This document shows positions 62,835 to 64,000 of a DNA stretch of 64,000 nt, one piece after another. Position numbers and translations under genes: made by a program. This DNA comes from Nitrospirota bacterium (lineage in GTDB: Bacteria > Nitrospirota > Thermodesulfovibrionia > Thermodesulfovibrionales > UBA6898): contig JACRHC010000080.1 of NCBI GenBank assembly GCA_016217675.1, positions 54,441 through 118,440 on the forward strand, in the 5' to 3' direction. Position 1 is the stretch's first letter, and each line of letters begins with the position of its first letter. A model generated the notes under the pieces. It did not search any database and was not told the DNA's origin. It saw only the letters and a program-made list of their open reading frames with translations.

Positions 62835-63722
62835 ATGCGAGCACAGCGGACCATAAAAAATAAAGTGTCGTTTGAAGGCATAGGTCTTCATACCGGCCAG
62901 AAATCCCACGTAACACTGCAGCCCGCGTCACGTGATGCAGGCATAACGTTCATAAGAACTGATAAGCCGGCGGTTATCAAGGCTCATGTCAGAGCAGTCA
63001 TTGATACTGCATTTGCAACAACCCTTGGAAGCAATGGGGTAAAGATCAAGACGGTAGAACATATACTGGCAGCACTCGCCGGGCTCGGCATCGACAATCT
63101 TATAATTGAAGTGGACGGTCCGGAAATACCGATTCTTGATGGCAGTTCAACAGAGCTTATCAGTGTTATTCTTAAAGCAGGTATTGCGAAGCAGGGGAAG
63201 AAAAGACCCTATCTGAGGATCAATAAACCCTTTATTTTTGAAGATGGTCACGCACATATAGCGGTGTTCCCCTACTGCGGGAGCAAAATAACTCACAGCA
63301 TCTTTTTTCACCATGACGGGATAGGTGAACAGAGGATCAGCATAGACATTACCGAGGAAAGTTTTGTAACAGAAATTGCTCCAGCAAGAACCTTTGGTTT
63401 TCTGAAGGATATTGAATATCTTCGCAGCCGTGGCCTCGCAAAGGGTGGCTCGCTCGATAATGCTGTTGTTATGGGAGAAGACGGTGTAATAAATGCATCG
63501 GGCCTCAGGTTCAAGGATGAGTTTGTGCGTCATAAAGTTCTTGATTCTATTGGAGATTTTTCCCTCATCGGGTTTCCGATCTATGGCCACATTGTTGCGA
63601 GCAAGTCAGGCCATTCAAGCAATATCAAGTTTCTCAGGAAGCTTATGTCCGCCCCTGAGACTTGGAATATTATTGTCGAAGAGCAGCCATCTCCTGTCCA
63701 TGAAATGCAAATAAGCATTTAA
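62835..63722 (+). CDS. lpxC: UDP-3-O-acyl-N-acetylglucosamine deacetylase LpxC
   Basis: A 295-residue zinc deacetylase, the committed step of lipid A synthesis. Motifs: VSFEGIGLHTGQKSHVTL, the zinc ligand region TVEHILAALAGLGIDN, HKVLDSIGDFSLIGFPIYG with the second histidine and the aspartate, and the ASKSGHSSN segment. I start at ATG 62835 (MRAQRTIKNK); a TTG eleven codons upstream falls inside the putative promoter. No ribosome-binding site is visible, in line with a very short leader. Confidence 0.96.
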   Translation: MRAQRTIKNKVSFEGIGLHTGQKSHVTLQPASRDAGITFIRTDKPAVIKAHVRAVIDTAFATTLGSNGVKIKTVEHILAALAGLGIDNLIIEVDGPEIPILDGSSTELISVILKAGIAKQGKKRPYLRINKPFIFEDGHAHIAVFPYCGSKITHSIFFHHDGIGEQRISIDITEESFVTEIAPARTFGFLKDIEYLRSRGLAKGGSLDNAVVMGEDGVINASGLRFKDEFVRHKVLDSIGDFSLIGFPIYGHIVASKSGHSSNIKFLRKLMSAPETWNIIVEEQPSPVHEMQISI

Positions 63723-63789
63723 AATCAATAAGTTATTATCAAAAATAAAAACTTATTCCTAAATTTGTCATACTTGTGCTAATATAAAC

Positions 63790-63821
63790 AAAAAAAAGCT
63801 GGGGAATTGCTGTTCCCCAGC
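63790..63821 (-). terminator. Intrinsic terminator of the Lys/Ala-rich gene
   Basis: Reading on the minus strand, a 9-bp stem GCTGGGGAA / TTCCCCAGC with a 6-base loop is followed by a run of T. Confidence 0.8.
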
Positions 63822-63845
63822 CATAGTAAACCAAGTATCTCTTAA

Positions 63846-63932
63846 CTATTTCTTCTTCTTTGCTGCTGCCTTCTTCGGAGCTGCCTTCTTTGTTGCTGCC
63901 TTCTTCGCTGCGGGCTTCTTTGCTGCTGCCAT
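63846..63932 (-). CDS. 28-residue Lys/Ala-rich basic peptide (histone H1-like tail)
   Basis: A complete short frame: MAAAKKPAAKKAATKK, another AAPKK unit and a final AAAKKKK before TAG. AGGTGGTG lies ahead of the ATG and a strong terminator follows 25 bases downstream, so it is a real transcription unit. The repeated AAKK pattern matches histone H1-like or AlgP-type DNA-binding tails, but here it is the whole protein. Nucleic-acid binding by charge is inferred. Confidence 0.7.
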   Translation of the reverse strand: MAAAKKPAAKKAATKKAAPKKAAAKKKK

Positions 63933-64000
63933 GTTGGTCACCACCTTTCTTTACCCCAATTCAGGGGGATGTTGAGATTAAAGCTTCCCCATCAGGATGA

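Overview
The window looks like chromosomal DNA of a flagellated, chemotactic, Gram-negative bacterium. lpxC, pbpC paired with a bacterial alpha-2-macroglobulin, and several lipoproteins point to an outer membrane. Gene content (FlhF/FlhG/FliA flagellar control, a CheZ-type phosphatase, HDOD proteins, c-type-heme and CZB chemoreceptors, dispersed palindromic repeats) would fit a Nitrospirota or Desulfobacterota-like lineage. That placement is inference from gene style; no rRNA or other phylogenetic marker was available.

Positions 1-30536 form one almost uninterrupted minus-strand block. Read in transcription order it is fliL-fliM-fliN-fliO-fliP-fliQ-fliR-flhB-flhA-flhF-flhG-fliA, then a HEAT-repeat protein, cheR, two cheY genes, cheA, a CheW-CheZ fusion, a phosphate-type binding protein, five methyl-accepting chemotaxis proteins with cheB among them, cheW, and two HDOD proteins, the last cut by the window edge. 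Many junctions are 4-bp ATGA overlaps. A sigma54-like element lies ahead of fliL, and a sigma28-like element (perfect GCCGATAA) lies between fliA and the HEAT/che genes. This suggests a hierarchy in which the FliA made by the first half drives the chemotaxis half.

Positions 30815-41042 hold mixed housekeeping genes: a single-domain response regulator, a large MBL-fold protein, a three-gene operon (zinc-ribbon gene with an in-frame TGA, YkgJ-type Cys-cluster protein, IMP-cyclohydrolase-only PurH), a truncated MBL gene coupled to a second YkgJ protein, a 967-residue TPR protein with an ExeA-like ATPase, an outer-membrane-type lipoprotein and radA.

Positions 41069-48193 are an accessory island: a type III restriction-modification system (mod, res) with an AlbA_2/ATPase gene between its subunits, then a Phd/VapC-type toxin-antitoxin pair whose promoter is overlaid by nested inverted repeats. 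mod, res and the nearby pbpC carry palindromic repeat insertions that stay in frame and are translated.

Positions 48347-63932 hold pbpC and the alpha-2-macroglobulin gene (a conserved pair), thiD, a Pro/Ala-repeat lipoprotein with a strong terminator, an HD-domain protein, a sigma54-dependent response regulator, an MTA phosphorylase, tldD, lpxC (preceded by a consensus-like -24/-12 element) and a 28-residue Lys/Ala-rich protein. No tRNA, rRNA, CRISPR array or insertion sequence was recognised. No gene-free stretch exceeds 300 bases.
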